Notes: generated by a model from the sequence alone, not told the origin. DNA of 64,000 nucleotides from Mactra quadrangularis (GCA_025267735.1 CM046309.1:36741202-36805201), one strand, 5' to 3'; numbered from the stretch's first letter, positions 46,780-59,760 are shown. A program made the numbers and translations.

Positions 46780-47430
46780 AAAATTAAAACAAAACGTGTT
46801 TTTGTAAACATTAAACATGAACCAATCCATTCCAGAGGCAAGCAGAATTGAAAACAAAAACATATAATTCATTTTAACAATAAAAGTATGGCGGATAAAC
46901 GACCATCCCTTGGTCAATGATGCTTGTAATAGTAGATCGCATAACCATTACTCCAACAAGACACGTATAAAACATATTAAAACAATTATAGGTTATTATA
47001 CATTTTACTGTACAATACGAAAATATATTTGGACGAGTACACAGCTTATAAAGTCATACTGGACGAGCCAATAGGCGAGTCCAATATGACTTTTAAGCTG
47101 TGTACGAGTCCAAATATATGCCGTATTGTACAGTATAATGTATAATAACCTTTTTATTTTATATCTTTCGTTTACTTTGAAATAATCATCATCACCATCA
47201 TCCAAAACAAAGCAATCAAAGCCATTCTTATCGCATCGTTAAGTGCACATGTACCCAACCGTCTAATATGAAAATAATATGTATTTTTAGATCCAATACG
47301 GGAATATATTGGACGTGCACGTGGTACAAATGCAGATTGTCGATTGGTTAGATTTATTAGATATATAATAATATATTTTATTGTCATCCTGTGCATCCAC
47401 TGTCGTGGATTAGTTCATTGTATTGTTCAC
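46780..47430. repeat. Dispersed duplicate region with inserted foldback
   Basis: 46780-46900 and 47385-47430 correspond to adjacent parts of 32540-32740. Between them lie the 160-bp foldback (46991-47150) and a segment with a partial foldback-arm copy near 47285-47330 (CCAATACGGGAATATATTGG). Confidence 0.6.
46991..47150. repeat. 160-bp foldback, ~73-bp arms
   Basis: Begins GGTTATTATACATTTTACTG and ends with the inverse CAGTATAATGTATAATAACC. The arms also share ATATATTTGGACGAGTACAC and AGCTTATAAAGTCATA(C/T)TGGAC with few mismatches, around a loop of ~12 bases near GAGCCAATAGGC. Confidence 0.9.
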
Positions 47431-47881
47431 ATAAACAGTGTTTTTTCTGAAAGAACTGTACTTATTGAACGTGTGTCATAGAAGTTTAAAAATAAAAACT
47501 CAAACCCTTATCAATTTTCTATAGTGAAACCTCTCTACGACAGTCAGTTGTAGTACAATACTAAAATTGACCCTGATTTAGAGACGATTATATTGTAGGG
47601 TTATGTTTTAATACACTCACACTTTATTGATATTTTAAGCCTCCAGCACAAAGAAGTAAGAGATAAACGGTACAGTATTGGATTCGATGTGGCTGATTTT
47701 GAGACGAGGCCTATTTTAAAAGGATGTCAGTGGGGTTTCATTGCATTCGATGTCAACAATGTCTTAGACTGACTAATGGTTTATATCTGTCTGAAATCGT
47801 GATGACCTAGTTATAAAAAGCAGAGTAAATCGAAGTAATAATATTGTTCTGACATATATTCGTACAAGTGAAGGAAGAATC

Positions 47882-50800
47882 ATGGAGTTCTACAGTCGGA
47901 GAGTATTTTGTATTTTTATAATCTCGATAACGTATGTTTGTGAGTAAAATATTGCTTTATTTTGATTTCATTGCTATCAATACGAAAAAAAGGCTAAAAT
48001 AATATCTTTATAGCATGATGAAAATTAATGTTGTATGCCTATTTACACGTATAAACAAAAAGGGAGGTCATTCGAAAATTACTGCGATCCATACATACTA
48101 TGTTTGAAATAGGATTTATTGATTACAGAGTTAAACCCCTTAGAATGTAACGTATAAAGCAAAGACATATTAAACTAAACCTGCTATCGTATTGATTTAT
48201 CGCTTAGTCTTTATTGTACTATAGACGACCATATTGTAACAGCGATAGAAATGAAGTTATGAAACCTCCAAGTCTGGAACTGTAAGGCCCAAATATTCCA
48301 TATTTGATATATGACATCATCTCGATGTTTTCAAAGGTTGTCCAGAGTATGACCTCGAACACAATATTGGCCCCATCCCCAAAATTAAAAAAAATGGTTA
48401 ATAACGTTTTCTTACAATTAATGTACCGATTTTACTATACAGTTTAAGAGCGTAGTTAAAGACGCGCTCGACTATGCACCGTTCCAATATGGCGGTCAAT
48501 TGTACGATAAAAATCGAAAGAGTGACAGGTCTATCTATACGTCTATGGTATTAATTATAAGCGTTCTTTGAATATAAATACGTATATGAATTTTATACCT
48601 AATGTAAATACTTTGTAACATACCGTGATCAGTGTTGGCCTAAATATCACACAAACGACTGTCAATGTTGTTTTTTCCTTCCATTACTTTTTTGCTATTT
48701 CTCCATTTTATGGATTATGTGGAGCACCTGCTTCTTATAAGTAATTCATATGTAGAAGGTTTATTGCTTAATATTTCAAACATAACGTGAAAAAATCTAA
48801 AAAATACCAAACTGTTCATGCACCTACAGTCTATGAAATTAGGTTATGAAAGTGGTTGCCCGAACAGGTCTATTTAGCAGCTAGCACTATGTATTGTTTG
48901 TAGGAATTTGGTTGCTCAAAAGAAATTTATGGTTGCCCGAACTAAAAATTAGTTGTACAAAGCAACCGGACACCCACTAATTTCATAGGCTGCACCTAAG
49001 CATCACCATGTAAAATATAAAAAAGTTATATACCAAGTTATTTATGTGTCTCTTTATTAGTGGCTGATGATTCCCAATGTTTATCAAGATCGGGAACATG
49101 TCAGGAAGATTATTTAACATGCCATGGTAGTTACTATACAGGACTATGCGCTGGTCATGCTTCTAGAAGGTGTTGCGTTCCTACCACCAGTACCACAAGT
49201 AAGATTTTGTCATTAAAATATTATCTCCCCATGTACCAGATCTAACTAATATATATTGTTTGTCTATTTGGCTCTGATAGACTTTTGAATTTTCTTTACT
49301 TTTTTTTCGCCTCAAATTAATAAATGTTCTGACTCAATGGCCCATTGCGACTGTAATTTCTAATAGGTGGCTGAAGGGTTTTAATTGTATTATGTGCTTA
49401 TGTCTACTCTGGTAAGTTGGTTTCAGATTTAGTGTCTAGTATTATGTATTTGAAATTGTGTAAGCAATACATACTAATCATTAGAATAACAAGTCGATAA
49501 ACCAATTTGTTTTAGATTTTGTTATCAATTTAACAGTTATACAGACCCATAATTCTACTTACCATGAGTATCAAAGTTAATAGCTTTTTCGGCGCGATCC
49601 GACATTTGATATGTACATGTTCAGGTGACGACCGTATGACAAAAAGATTTTTGTCTATATTCTTAATGAAATGCAGGCGTCGGGAGATTTGTGTTTAATC
49701 TCTGTATATATGAAAAGCGCCACTTGAGTTGTGCTGCGTAGATGTCTATTTGGTGGGTTTAATTCTCATAATCGCAATTACGTAGCTTTTCTTTCTTTTA
49801 TGTTTCTGTTTACCAACGATATTCGTATGTGCAGGCATCTGGAAATGTAAATGTTTGGTTATCTTGAAATAATCATTGTCATAATCATTGCTATACATGT
49901 AATTTTTTAATGCCAGCAAAACGCTGGTGCAGACTATGTTGGTACTTACTCAACCAATCGATGTTCTGTTCTGATTATTTATTGTATTATGTTAGTGACA
50001 TTTGACAGTCATCAAATAATCTTTAACGCAAACACATACCTTCTCAAATCGGCTGTTTCAGTTTCGACACTACTTCAATTCACATTTTTACATACAAGTT
50101 GGCCAATCCGAGGATAGTTACACTGTAATTGTTATATGAAGTTGTTGTAAATTTTACAGATGATTTAGATTGTACAAGTGGAACTCACAGATATTCTGCC
50201 ACTGGTACAGCATACTATTCTGATAGTAGTCCAATAGAAGGTGGCTATGTTGATATGAGAGATCAACCATTAGGAACCTTACAAGTATGAACATTCTATG
50301 TACTTTGTGTTCCATCTTGTTTTAAATAAAGTAACCCCGTTCAGAACATAGTACAAACAAATCTTATCAGTGACGGAATGGTGACAGAGACTCAATCCAG
50401 TTATTTAACATCAATTTTGAAAATATGTTCCAGACGTATGTAAGCCATGTAATTTCTAGACAACTATATTGGATTTCCTCCGGAATGAAATAAGTTGTCG
50501 GTCCCTTGTAAAAAAAGAGTTTACTGATGAAAGTTTGTTGTACAAAAAAGCTGCCATGGTCAAATTAAAACGTGTTGGAAAAATATTAATGAAAATATCT
50601 TTATTCGTTAGCATATTTTAGTTATCAATGTATTATCAAGGTATTCCGAGTATACGAGTATAAGTGAAAAATAATAACTATAGAATTTAAACAAACTTTG
50701 CTAAATGTAAGCAATTTGTGTTTGACAGATTGCTTTGTCCAAGCACTTAATGCAACATGTACATCTATTACATTATATATTACAGGATTATTTAGCTGGT

Positions 50801-51519
50801 AAATCAAGTATTGTTACTGTTGCTATGGACAACCATGCTGGTATTGCTTATGATACACATATTTGTATACCACAATTAAATCATAGATATGGTAGATTTA
50901 TTGACTTCAGGGTAGGTACAAATCATGGGTAAAACTACTGATTCATTCTTTCAGTCTAGTTCGACAACATTTGCCTGACAATTTGATACAACCCTTTCGA
51001 CTTCTTTTGCAAAAAGTCACGAAACTTTACGTAACAGTAGTGAATTTTATAAAGTTATAGGCGACTCACATAGCGTGTATTCACACGCAAAGTATTCCAG
51101 TGCATTACGATGATAAAATGGTTTGTTTGAACTATTTTAAACAACATACTCGGTATGATGTGCTTTCCCAACCAATATGATAATTAAATGTTCAATCCTA
51201 AACCACGAGTTTGATAGTAAAAAGCTGTTGTTTAGTATAGTTTACAGGCCGACAACTCAATAGCGTATGACCTAACGCGACCGGGCTCGAACCCGCGATC
51301 TCCGGATTCAATGTCAGACATACTAACCACTACGCCACGGCCGCGGCTTGATATGTCTTTGACAACCACAAACAAACAAGCATATTTCTAATTCAGGTAC
51401 GTGACACTGGTAGTGCATTCTTCCACAAAGGCTTCTCCAGGATTGACATCTGTGTTAAAACTCGTCAGGATTCATTTGATAACACCATCAACGGACCACT
51501 GACGCTTGTGTTTCCGTGA
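47882..51519 (+). CDS. Secreted Cys-rich + 3D-domain (double-psi barrel) protein, 5 exons
   Basis: Exons 47882-47939, 49061-49198, 50160-50284, 50786-50911 and 51397-51519 join in phase (1, 1, 0, 0) with GT-AG borders to 189 residues plus TGA. Residues 1-20 are a signal peptide. Residues 21-60 form a six-cysteine module (C26, C33, C40, C49, C57, C58; GLCAG and CCV landmarks) of the type that precedes secreted hydrolase-like domains. Residues ~70-189 resemble the 3D domain: IAYDTHICIPQL, then FRVRDTGSAF (D152) and SRIDICVK (D166), matching the DTG and RID acidic positions of MltA/3D-type double-psi barrels. In bacteria that fold serves peptidoglycan turnover; an extracellular antibacterial or digestive role here is inference. 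AATAAA lies 13 bases past the stop. Its introns hold a MITE and a tRNA-like element. Ligand and enzymatic activity unproven. Confidence 0.78.
48250..48400 (+). repeat. Interspersed repeat unit (same as 7205-7520)
   Basis: AATATTCCATATTTGATATA, ATGACATCATCTCGATGTTT and CAATATTGGCCCCATCCCC match the units at 7.2-7.5 kb. It lies in intron 1 of the 3D-domain gene. Confidence 0.6.
48827..48992 (+). mobile_element. 166-bp MITE with 6-bp target duplication, copy 2
   Basis: Ends CAGTCTATGAAATTAG and inverted CAGCCTATGAAATTAG. It is flanked by exact CACCTA (48821-48826 and 48993-48998). Same length as 31516-31681, opposite orientation. Located in intron 1 of the 3D-domain gene. Confidence 0.82.
51277..51344 (-). 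tRNA. tRNA-like sequence, probably pseudogene or SINE head
   Basis: The minus strand reads GCGGCCGTGGCGTAGTGGTT (acceptor start plus A box) and CGCGGGTTCGAGCCCGGTCGC (B box plus acceptor end). Acceptor ends pair in seven positions allowing one G-U. The anticodon arm is irregular: position 33 is A rather than T, one stem pair is broken, and the total is only 68 nt. It is therefore unlikely to work as a tRNA. It lies in the last intron of the 3D-domain gene. Confidence 0.5.
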
Positions 51520-52613
51520 ATTGCTTCATGAAATAAAAAATTAAACAATCCGAACATGATTATGATATCTGTTTTTAATTTATTAATAAAAATTGTCTTA
51601 CCTTTGGGCTCTTTTTTAAATAAAAACAACTTCTACGGAGCCTCCAAAAATTATTTGCCAAATTATATTCATAGAAAAAAAGAAAAAAAATGGTAATGTA
51701 TACCCCAAGTGATTTGCCTTATCATGTAATTAAAAATCATACGTTGATAAACTTATTACAATTTATAATGACTTTGGAAATTCCTTAAATGACTCTTTGT
51801 TCCATTTTATGGGTAAATGAATATTCGATAATCCTTAAAACAGGATAATTGTCCAGAGCTCATACAGGTACCCCTAATACAGAGGTAGGCAGATACACAT
51901 TTATTGAGTAGTACTAAATGAAAAAATGTCTCCTTAATCGTTAACAGATAACTACAATGATCTGTATGATACAATTTTGTTTATTACAATTTCCCATTCC
52001 TCATTTGAGATTGTTTCTTTGACCAAATCTGTTGAATTATACATCCCTCATATATTTTGGAACAGAGCGGTTGGATAAATAGTAATATAACTAATGCTTA
52101 GCATTAAATTTTAATCGGATTGTAATACACATATTGCATGTGTTGATAGGCAATAGAAACGAATAAAGATAACTATAACTTTTAACAATGCATATATAGA
52201 GCAATATGAACTATTTGAACAAAATGATACGCTTACACATAATGAGTAACGTATATGTATAATACATCAGGCCATGTTAATTGACGATAAATGCTTAACC
52301 ATTACATACACATTACACAAAACAATATATATGTACATATACACAAACGTATACAATTAACTCGCGACAGATTATCATAACTATACTATTCGTACTTTAA
52401 CACTATGTTTATATTATTGAAGCTTTGTCGTAAACATTGATATTAGGGGGATATGGTGTTTAGTTTGTTCATCTTAATTATTAAGATCTGCAGACTTGCA
52501 AAGTTTATTTTATACATAGAAACTTTTACTTTACGATCTGTACAATGTTCAAAGACACGTTAATGATTGGCACATGTTTTTAATATATCAACAAGAGTAA
52601 TGACATATATACA
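51520..52613. other. Convergent intergenic region with both poly(A) signals
   Basis: The 3D-domain gene (plus) and lectin-receptor gene (minus) converge here. AATAAA at 51532-51537 serves the former. TTTATT at 52504-52509 (AATAAA on the minus strand), ~105 bases past the stop, could serve the latter. No other gene seen. Confidence 0.55.
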
Positions 52614-55600
52614 CTACACGTCAGATGAGTTCCGCCCTGCGTTCCTCTTTGCTAAATTAACATTCTTACTATCACCACTTTCAAAGAGTTTTGCCATACC
52701 CAAAACTCCTTTGGCACCGTTAGCCGTTGGCTTGTCTTTAATTACCAAATCTGATTCATTTGGTATAGCCTTGTCCATTTTGTTATCTTTGGCTTTATTA
52801 ACAACGCCAGAATTCACATATGGAGTTTTTGTATCAGCTGGTCTTTGATTCTTTCCAATCTTTTGTTTTAACTCCCTTTTTAGCAGGCTAGATTGTGATT
52901 TTGGAGCATCGTTTTTACTTTGTTTACCAGTGTCTTGCACAGAATCTATTGTAATAGAACTCTTACTAGTAACAGGTTCCAAGTATTGGTTTTCTTCACT
53001 TGGTAATCTAGTAGGGCGTTTTCTAACACTAACTTTTTTAGCATCAACATCCTCATAAAAGTCTTCAGGTGGATGAGGTGCAAAACCAAGCTCATCGTCT
53101 GAAACATCTGCGTAATCATAAATTTCATGTGGTTCTAATATTTTGTAGGAATGATGCGATGATATTGAACTTGTAGGGCTAGCGCTCCTAGACCCAGCCT
53201 GGTCTGGTGACAGTAAGTTTGGAGATGGAGAGCGATTATTTTTAGTATCATTTGCTTGTAAGTTTTGAGATGTGTTATCTTTCTTTTTACCAAGACCAGG
53301 TGACGGCGGAGGTCTAATAGGAGGTGCAGGTCTATCTGTATTAACTGTATCTGGACTAGGTGGTTTTACCAGATTTGGATTGTTGCTATCGATTGGTCCA
53401 ACTTGAAATTCAATATACGCGTCTCCCACGTGTACAGCATTAATTTCATTATCGTCGACAATGACACTGGGTAGATCTGCGTTCTGCGGTTGTTGATTTG
53501 TATCCTTTGTTGCAGGAATGCCTTGTGTTGGTATGTCTCTTGTATGGGAATATGTATGCTGAGGGTCCGATATTGGTGGCACTAATTCAATTTGTACACC
53601 TGATATAGGACGTAAATGGTCGTATGAATCTCCCAAGTTTACTAATGAAGGTCTTTCACGTGAGTTAACAGGGGGAAAATCTGCTTCATTTTGTTTCTTA
53701 AAAAATCCAATGAGTCTATTAAACACTGATTGCTTATTACTATCATTTGGGTTCCTTTGAATTATGTTGGAATCGTTACTATTAGCATTATGTGTGTTAG
53801 CATACGTGGGACTGTGAGCAGAATTCCTTCCATTGGCTTGTTGTTTAATACCTGGTTCATACACTGTATCGTAACACGGTGATGCATTGGGTTGATCCGG
53901 AACAAAACCAATTTCTGCGTACACATCGTTTTCACAAGAATTTTCCAAATCAGCACCATCTAAATAAGAATTTGGAACAGTATGACTCTTACTCTTCCCA
54001 AACTCCCATTTCCATGGAAAACCTCGTCTGAAATGTAATAAAAAAAACTTTCAATGCTACAGATACCATTTTGAATCACTTATATTAGACCTTATCCAAC
54101 ATGCTCCCAAATGTTAATTAAGCTCCAGTATAAGTTCAACTAATCGCAGGGTCAAAATCGTATATCTTGATAGCAAAACGCTCTAAGTATAGCGACTTTT
54201 TATCATCTCAATTTCAGCTTCTTGAATAAATGGATTACTTCCCTTTATTGAAAATGTCACGGAACCAATGTAAGTTGTTTGATAAATTAATACAATGTTC
54301 TTCAAAAGTTCTTGTACAAATTGAATTTTCAGTAAAATGAACTTGCCTACCACAAGTAATTTTACTGAAATTATTTTAGCTCATTAATGATACATATATT
54401 GAATCATATGTCGATTTACTCATTGATCCTGTTCTTAAAAGCTGGCTCATGTGGCTCATTGGTTCTTTTTCATGGGAAAATGTGAATTGAATTGTCATAA
54501 AGACATGATTTTTTTAAATGGTTGGATGACTCTGAACAATGTATAATGTGACCACTTACTTTCTCCAAATAAAGAACAGCACTAGACAGATTATGGTAAG
54601 AAGTATAATTGGTACTAGAATACCAGCTACGATAGCTCCTGTATTTGAACCATCATCTTCTATCTTGGAAGCTGTAATTACACAAAAAATAAGTTTTTAT
54701 CATACTTTACTTCTATTATGTAGGTATAAGCATATTTGTGAATTAATCGACACAGTTGATCGTGGAGAATTGACAAAACATCGGTAAATCGGAATTTAGT
54801 TATGTTTAAAATATTGTAAAATGAGCTACTCTTTTCGAACTTCAATAGTAGTAAAGTTAAATTCCACGGCGTGTGTCAAACTGTGTATGTTTATAGTTGA
54901 GCTATTTGAAATAATATTGGAAAATATATGAATATCTACTTTTTTAAATTTTAAATCATCAGATAGAGCTTTATGCACTCTTAATGGCATGTTTTGAGTG
55001 TAGCACTTACAATTAGATTGTGTTGTACTAGCTGAGCTAGTTGATACATATGTTGTACCAGATGTTGCACTAGATGAACCTCTTGTTGTTGAAGGCATTG
55101 TTGTTACAGCTGCTGATGTTGTAGGAAAGAGATCAGTGTATGCAGCACAAGATACACTCATACTAACTTGTTGTGTACCTACAAATATGATAAAATAAAG
55201 AATACTTTACATGGAATACAAATGTTTGGATTTAACTTGCAATACAAACATTTACCATTGTTATGTCAAGTATGTGTTCTAAAAACAATAGAGCCGCCCG
55301 GCTAGCTCAGTTGGTGGCACGCAAGTCTATGGAGGTATCTTGGGTTCAATTCCCGGGCAAGGCATACTTTCGAAGAGCTTGGTCATGTAATTATTTCATT
55401 CTCCCTCCTACCAGTGATTTCAATTATGTAGGGCAGTTGTCAGTCACTGACGAAAATATGCACTTAGTTGTTGGGTTACAGTTAAATCCAGACATTTAGC
55501 TTTTCCAGGAGGAGTGAGTAGGTTGACTGACCGCCGTTAAATGACCTATACAATGAGTTGCTACGGCGTTAAACCCAACAACAAAAAACAAAAACAAACA

Positions 55601-58600
55601 AAAACAATAGAGTTAATTTTGTAGCACTTGATACTGAGCAATAATGTGTATTTCGTCAGTGTGGCTGGTAAAACCAAATATTTTAAGTTCCAGGCCATGT
55701 GGTTCTATTAAATGTTTTATAGTACAATTTTATGGATATTCATTTTAATTTTTAACTTCTTATATAAGCCTTACATCAGTTTTACTTATATAATTTATGG
55801 AATACAAATCACAGACATAACTGACTCAGGTTTTAGATTTTTATAGAATATGTAAAAAAACAATGAAAGCATATAACCATTATAGGCTATCAATAAATTA
55901 GGTGTTCCGTCTTCTTGTCTTTCCTTTTTCATATATATCTCACAATATAGAAAATGTTCTGTTCGAAAAATAACAAAAACGTCAAAATTTAAATACCTAC
56001 CTATCAAATTAAGCCATACAAATTTCGGCATATCGTCCTTATTTTGAAGAAGGACATTTTCTAGTTTCATTAGTACAATCGCATCACCTGTCCAAGTTTC
56101 TTTGTATATAAAGTTATCATGTTCATTTGCACCGACTTCACATGTGGTATTCACCGTAGATGGTGGTTCAGAAAATAGGGAAGCACTGGAGCACTGGCTA
56201 GCCCAGGAAGCATCATTTTGTTTAAACATTCTAACATCCACATATTCAACAATGACACTTGTAGGTGATTGTATCAAACATTGACAATTTGATGGACCAT
56301 TCAAATCATTTGAATCACTTGAAAATAACAGGTTTACATCATTGGCTGCACGAATACCACCACAAAACGATATAAACGAATCTTCTAAAAAATAAATAAA
56401 AGAAAATAACAAACAATGCGAACAAAGTTAAAACTTAATATAAAACCAAATATTTATTAAATATATGTAAGAAATGGCATTGCACTTATTAAAGTCAATA
56501 AAGCGCAACTAACAATAGCTACAAAAAGGTAAAGTATTTTGCTTATCTATTAAAAAATTATTGTTTTTTAAGAACGAAATTGCTCTTACGATAGAAATAC
56601 GTGATCCTAAATACTATGTGACTTTTATTCTAAGTATCTTTCATATCTTTGAAATTCACAAGAAAATACAAATGCGAAAGAGTATAACTTGTTCACATTC
56701 ACCAGAACAAGGAATTTAATTTTAGAATCAGATGCGTTCATTTATTCAGTTTGACAACAATGTAGTGGCTGAATAGTGTAATGTATTAATATGTCTTAGG
56801 TCATTTTGAGCAAAGATGTCTCAGTATAATCATCCTTACCTGGTACACATTCATAACTGATTTGAACATACGTGGATACTTTATTGTCACATGTTGCCAG
56901 ATTTTTGTCAGGAACTGTGACATCATCACATCTCTGTTGACCAGAACATTGTTTATGTAGATTGTATGCATGGAGTTCATTAAAATATTCTGTACAGTCA
57001 CCTTCTGTATATACACAGCATCCATCTCTTGAAACCCTGGTATGACGATAGACAACATTAACATATCATTCATAGCTTGTGCAAATTGATCCCAGACAAG
57101 AAATACATTCCAACTATTATCTTTGATTATTAAATGATTTAGCCACATTTAGCTACTTGTGGGTGATATTTATTAATTCGTCGCAGGTCATTTTGCACAG
57201 GATATATGTAAAATATAATGGTTTAATACCTTTAAGAAAATAGAGTCACTTGCTGGCAATATAACAACAAATTGTGTACAATAATTCAGATGATAGAATG
57301 TAAATGTGTTTTACTTAAACTCTGCTTCTTTTTATGTAACTGTTCATTGTTTACTGGTGCCTAACGTTAGGGTCGGAACAACTCGACCCAAAGACAACTC
57401 ACCCTGAGACAACTCAATCCCCAACTAACGGATTGAGTTGTCTAACTTTGAGTTGAGTTATCAACGGGTTGAGTTGTCACGTACCCGTAACGTTCGCAAA
57501 CAGTCGTTACTGAACACGCAACTGTATGAACAAACTGTTTATGTGTATGGGTCGATGACCTTGTTATACAATAAACTTATAATAATTTTGATAAAGGTCA
57601 ATAAAAAATGAGTATGAACAATGATCGAAGAACGCATAACTTACTAGAAATATCTTTTTGCATTACGGTGTTTTCATTAAATTAAGATATTCCAATTTAT
57701 CGTACCATTATTGTCAGAGTATTCCTTACATTTGATTTATTTTTGACCAGGCTTCGGCCTTATTTTCTTTAGGTGCGCTATGAATGAATGTCATGCAATA
57801 TGTTCAAACTAGATTATAAGGTATAATAGCTATCAAAAATGCCAAACATTTGATGATATCACGAGTTCAATATCGTGTGACAATACATGTTTCAAAAGCG
57901 TCCGCACTGGGTGGGATATTTTTTAGTTTCTTTATCAGTCTTGACAAAGATTACAGTGGTCAATGACTAATTTGGACTGTTGACTGCTTCACAACGCAAT
58001 ATTCTATAGACGGTCAAACCTTGTGTCACATAGATACATGAAGTAAAGTTAACTAATGATAAATAATATAAATATCATTTTAAAATGTCAGGATACATGC
58101 TAATATATGCTTCATGAATAACTTTATCGACAGTAATCACATTTCCTTAGTTTACATATTATTTGTCACAGAAAGACTAATGATATGAACTGTTACTCAC
58201 TACCTAAATGTCCTGTGCTTTTTATAGAAAAATACATAGTAAAATGGGGATATTACCACAGTCCTATTTAGTTTCACTTCAACTTGATTAAACTTTGGGC
58301 TTTAGTATTTGATGTTGATGAGAGGATTTCAACAGCTATACAATTTTGAAAAGAGTACTAATAATTATAATTTAGATTTATCACTGTCGACTCTTCTGCC
58401 TGGTTCTCGAGTGCTCTAGTAGGATGAAGTTTCTTGCTCAAAGAAACAATAGGACAGTTTTTAGATGTTATTTGAAACAACGCGGGGTTGACAATCAAAT
58501 GATTATCAGTCTAATGTCGTAACCACTTGACCACTGTCTAATTTTGTTAATGAAGTTTGCTAAATAACAGAGTTTTTTTCACTGTCAAAACATGAATAAT

Positions 58601-58893
58601 TTCACGGTGATTTCTTGTTCTATGTCTAACACTCGTGATCACTCACCGAGACATTATTCAAACTTCGACAGTTGATAAAACATAGACTATACAGGAAAGT
58701 ACTTACTTTAAACACTGGTTATTCCTGCTCCCACAATCAGATGTTTTTACACCATACTTCATGGTGAGTATTCTGATTCTTTGACTAGTGTTACATTGTA
58801 GTGACATTTGGTTACAAGCATTTGAACCTGAATGACAAGCACTTACTTCGAACACTTCTGTACGAACTGTTGGAATATTGGCTACAATGATAC
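52614..58893 (-). CDS. SUEL-type lectin / CUB-like type I receptor, 5'-incomplete
   Basis: Six minus-strand exons join in phase: 58893-58707, 57036-56840, 56384-56001, 55178-55011, 54671-54560 and 54027-52614. They encode about 819 residues; upstream exons with the signal peptide were not found. The first two exons form a SUEL/galactose-binding lectin domain (SLQCNTSQRIRILTMKYG; HKQCSGQQRC; ISYECVP end). The third is a cysteine-containing CUB-like domain (SFCGG; CQCLIQSPTSVIVEYVDVR). The fourth is a Ser/Thr-rich stalk and the fifth the membrane helix (GAIVAGILVPIILLTIICLV). The last encodes a ~490-residue disordered tail with many tyrosine motifs (VYAEI, YANT, YDHL, YIEF, IYDYADV, QYLEPV, YVNS) and a proline cluster (APPIRPPPSPG). 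SUEL domains bind rhamnose or galactose. The tail suggests recruitment of SH2/SH3 proteins, so a carbohydrate-sensing signalling receptor is inferred. A SINE lies in the intron between exons 3 and 4. Confidence 0.82.
55293..55581 (+). mobile_element. SINE (family 1) in receptor intron
   Basis: tRNA-like head GCCGCCCGGCTAGCTCAGTT with B box GGGTTCAATTCCC, body TAGGGCAGTTGTCAGTCACT and tail ACGGCGTTAAACCCAACAAC. It is antisense to the lectin-receptor gene. Confidence 0.88.
57362..57500. mobile_element. Palindromic element rich in GACAACTC / GAGTTGTC
   Basis: The ends AACGTTAGGGTCGG and inverted AACGTTACGGGTACG are roughly inverse. Inside, GACAACTCA-type words occur in the left half and GAGTTGTC-type words in the right half, giving a hairpin centred near CAACTAACGG (57430). 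It lies in an intron of the lectin-receptor gene. Confidence 0.6.
58395..58545 (-). mobile_element. SINE with class II tRNA-like head, copy 2
   Basis: The minus strand starts TGGTCAAGTGGTTACGACAT (Leu/Ser-like D arm) and later reads GTTTCTTTGAGCAAGAAACT, shared with 12555-12690. Intronic in the lectin-receptor gene. Confidence 0.5.
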
Positions 58894-59519
58894 CTGAAAT
58901 AAAATATCACATAACCCGAGTCATACGTTGCCAAATTAATTTTAGTGAATTTTTAACTTGGCGCGTCGATTTAACTAAAGAATAGTCTAGCAGTCAAAAT
59001 AGTGATGGGTTAATATATTCAATGTAATTTTATCAATAATAATTATTCAGAAATATTATTTTATTATCTATATAAAAACAAGTGAATAATATTTACACTC
59101 TGTTCACTAAGCCACTCGTACTGAATAATTAATTTTGTTTTCACAAAATAACTGCAACAAAATAGCATGTGTACTCATGTGTTCCCCCATAAACGAACGA
59201 ATCCAAAATTAAAAAAAAACAATTACATGGTTTGAAAATGGATTTATTCTGAAAGGTTTTAGTTTTTATTCGCAATATTGTAATTATTTTGCTTACGACA
59301 ATGCGTAAAGCTGTTTTTTCAGATCCCAGAGCAAGCTTATTAAAGCGCATTCCCATACATGTATGACTAAATACGGCATGTAATGGCTTTCAATTCTGTT
59401 TAGGTAATATAGCACTTTCTTTTTGTTCATGATAAACTATTTTATAAATAAACATAATGGAAGTAAAAATCGAAGCAATTGAGTCGAGATGATAGTAGAA
59501 TGAACTGCGAAAAGAGATG
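58894..59519. other. Probable intron or 5' flank of lectin receptor
   Basis: The acceptor TTATTTCAG at 58894 requires an upstream exon ending in phase 1. None could be identified in this stretch or further on in the window. Confidence 0.4.
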
Positions 59520-59760
59520 CTGCCGCAAGTTTCTTATAATAAGGAGGTAGTAAAGATATCAGGCATGGCAATCAGGAATAGCAACAGTAAAAAATAGCCC
59601 TACAACACAGATACAAATCAATGTGAAAAAAACAACTATTTTTTTATTTTTTATTTTAAGAGGGACGCCACAAATGAATACCAAATATAAAAACCTAGGG
59701 AGTTTCCGCCTTGGAACGGACAATGGCAAAACAATTGCCACTGGGGTTTAAAGTACGAAA
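59520..59760 (-). repeat. Interspersed repeat, copy 1
   Basis: The minus strand shares CAATTGTTTTGCCATTGTCC, GTTCCAAGGCGGAAACTCC and a GGCGTCCC-like line with the plus strand of 61970-62210. The two copies are inverted and diverged. Confidence 0.65.
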
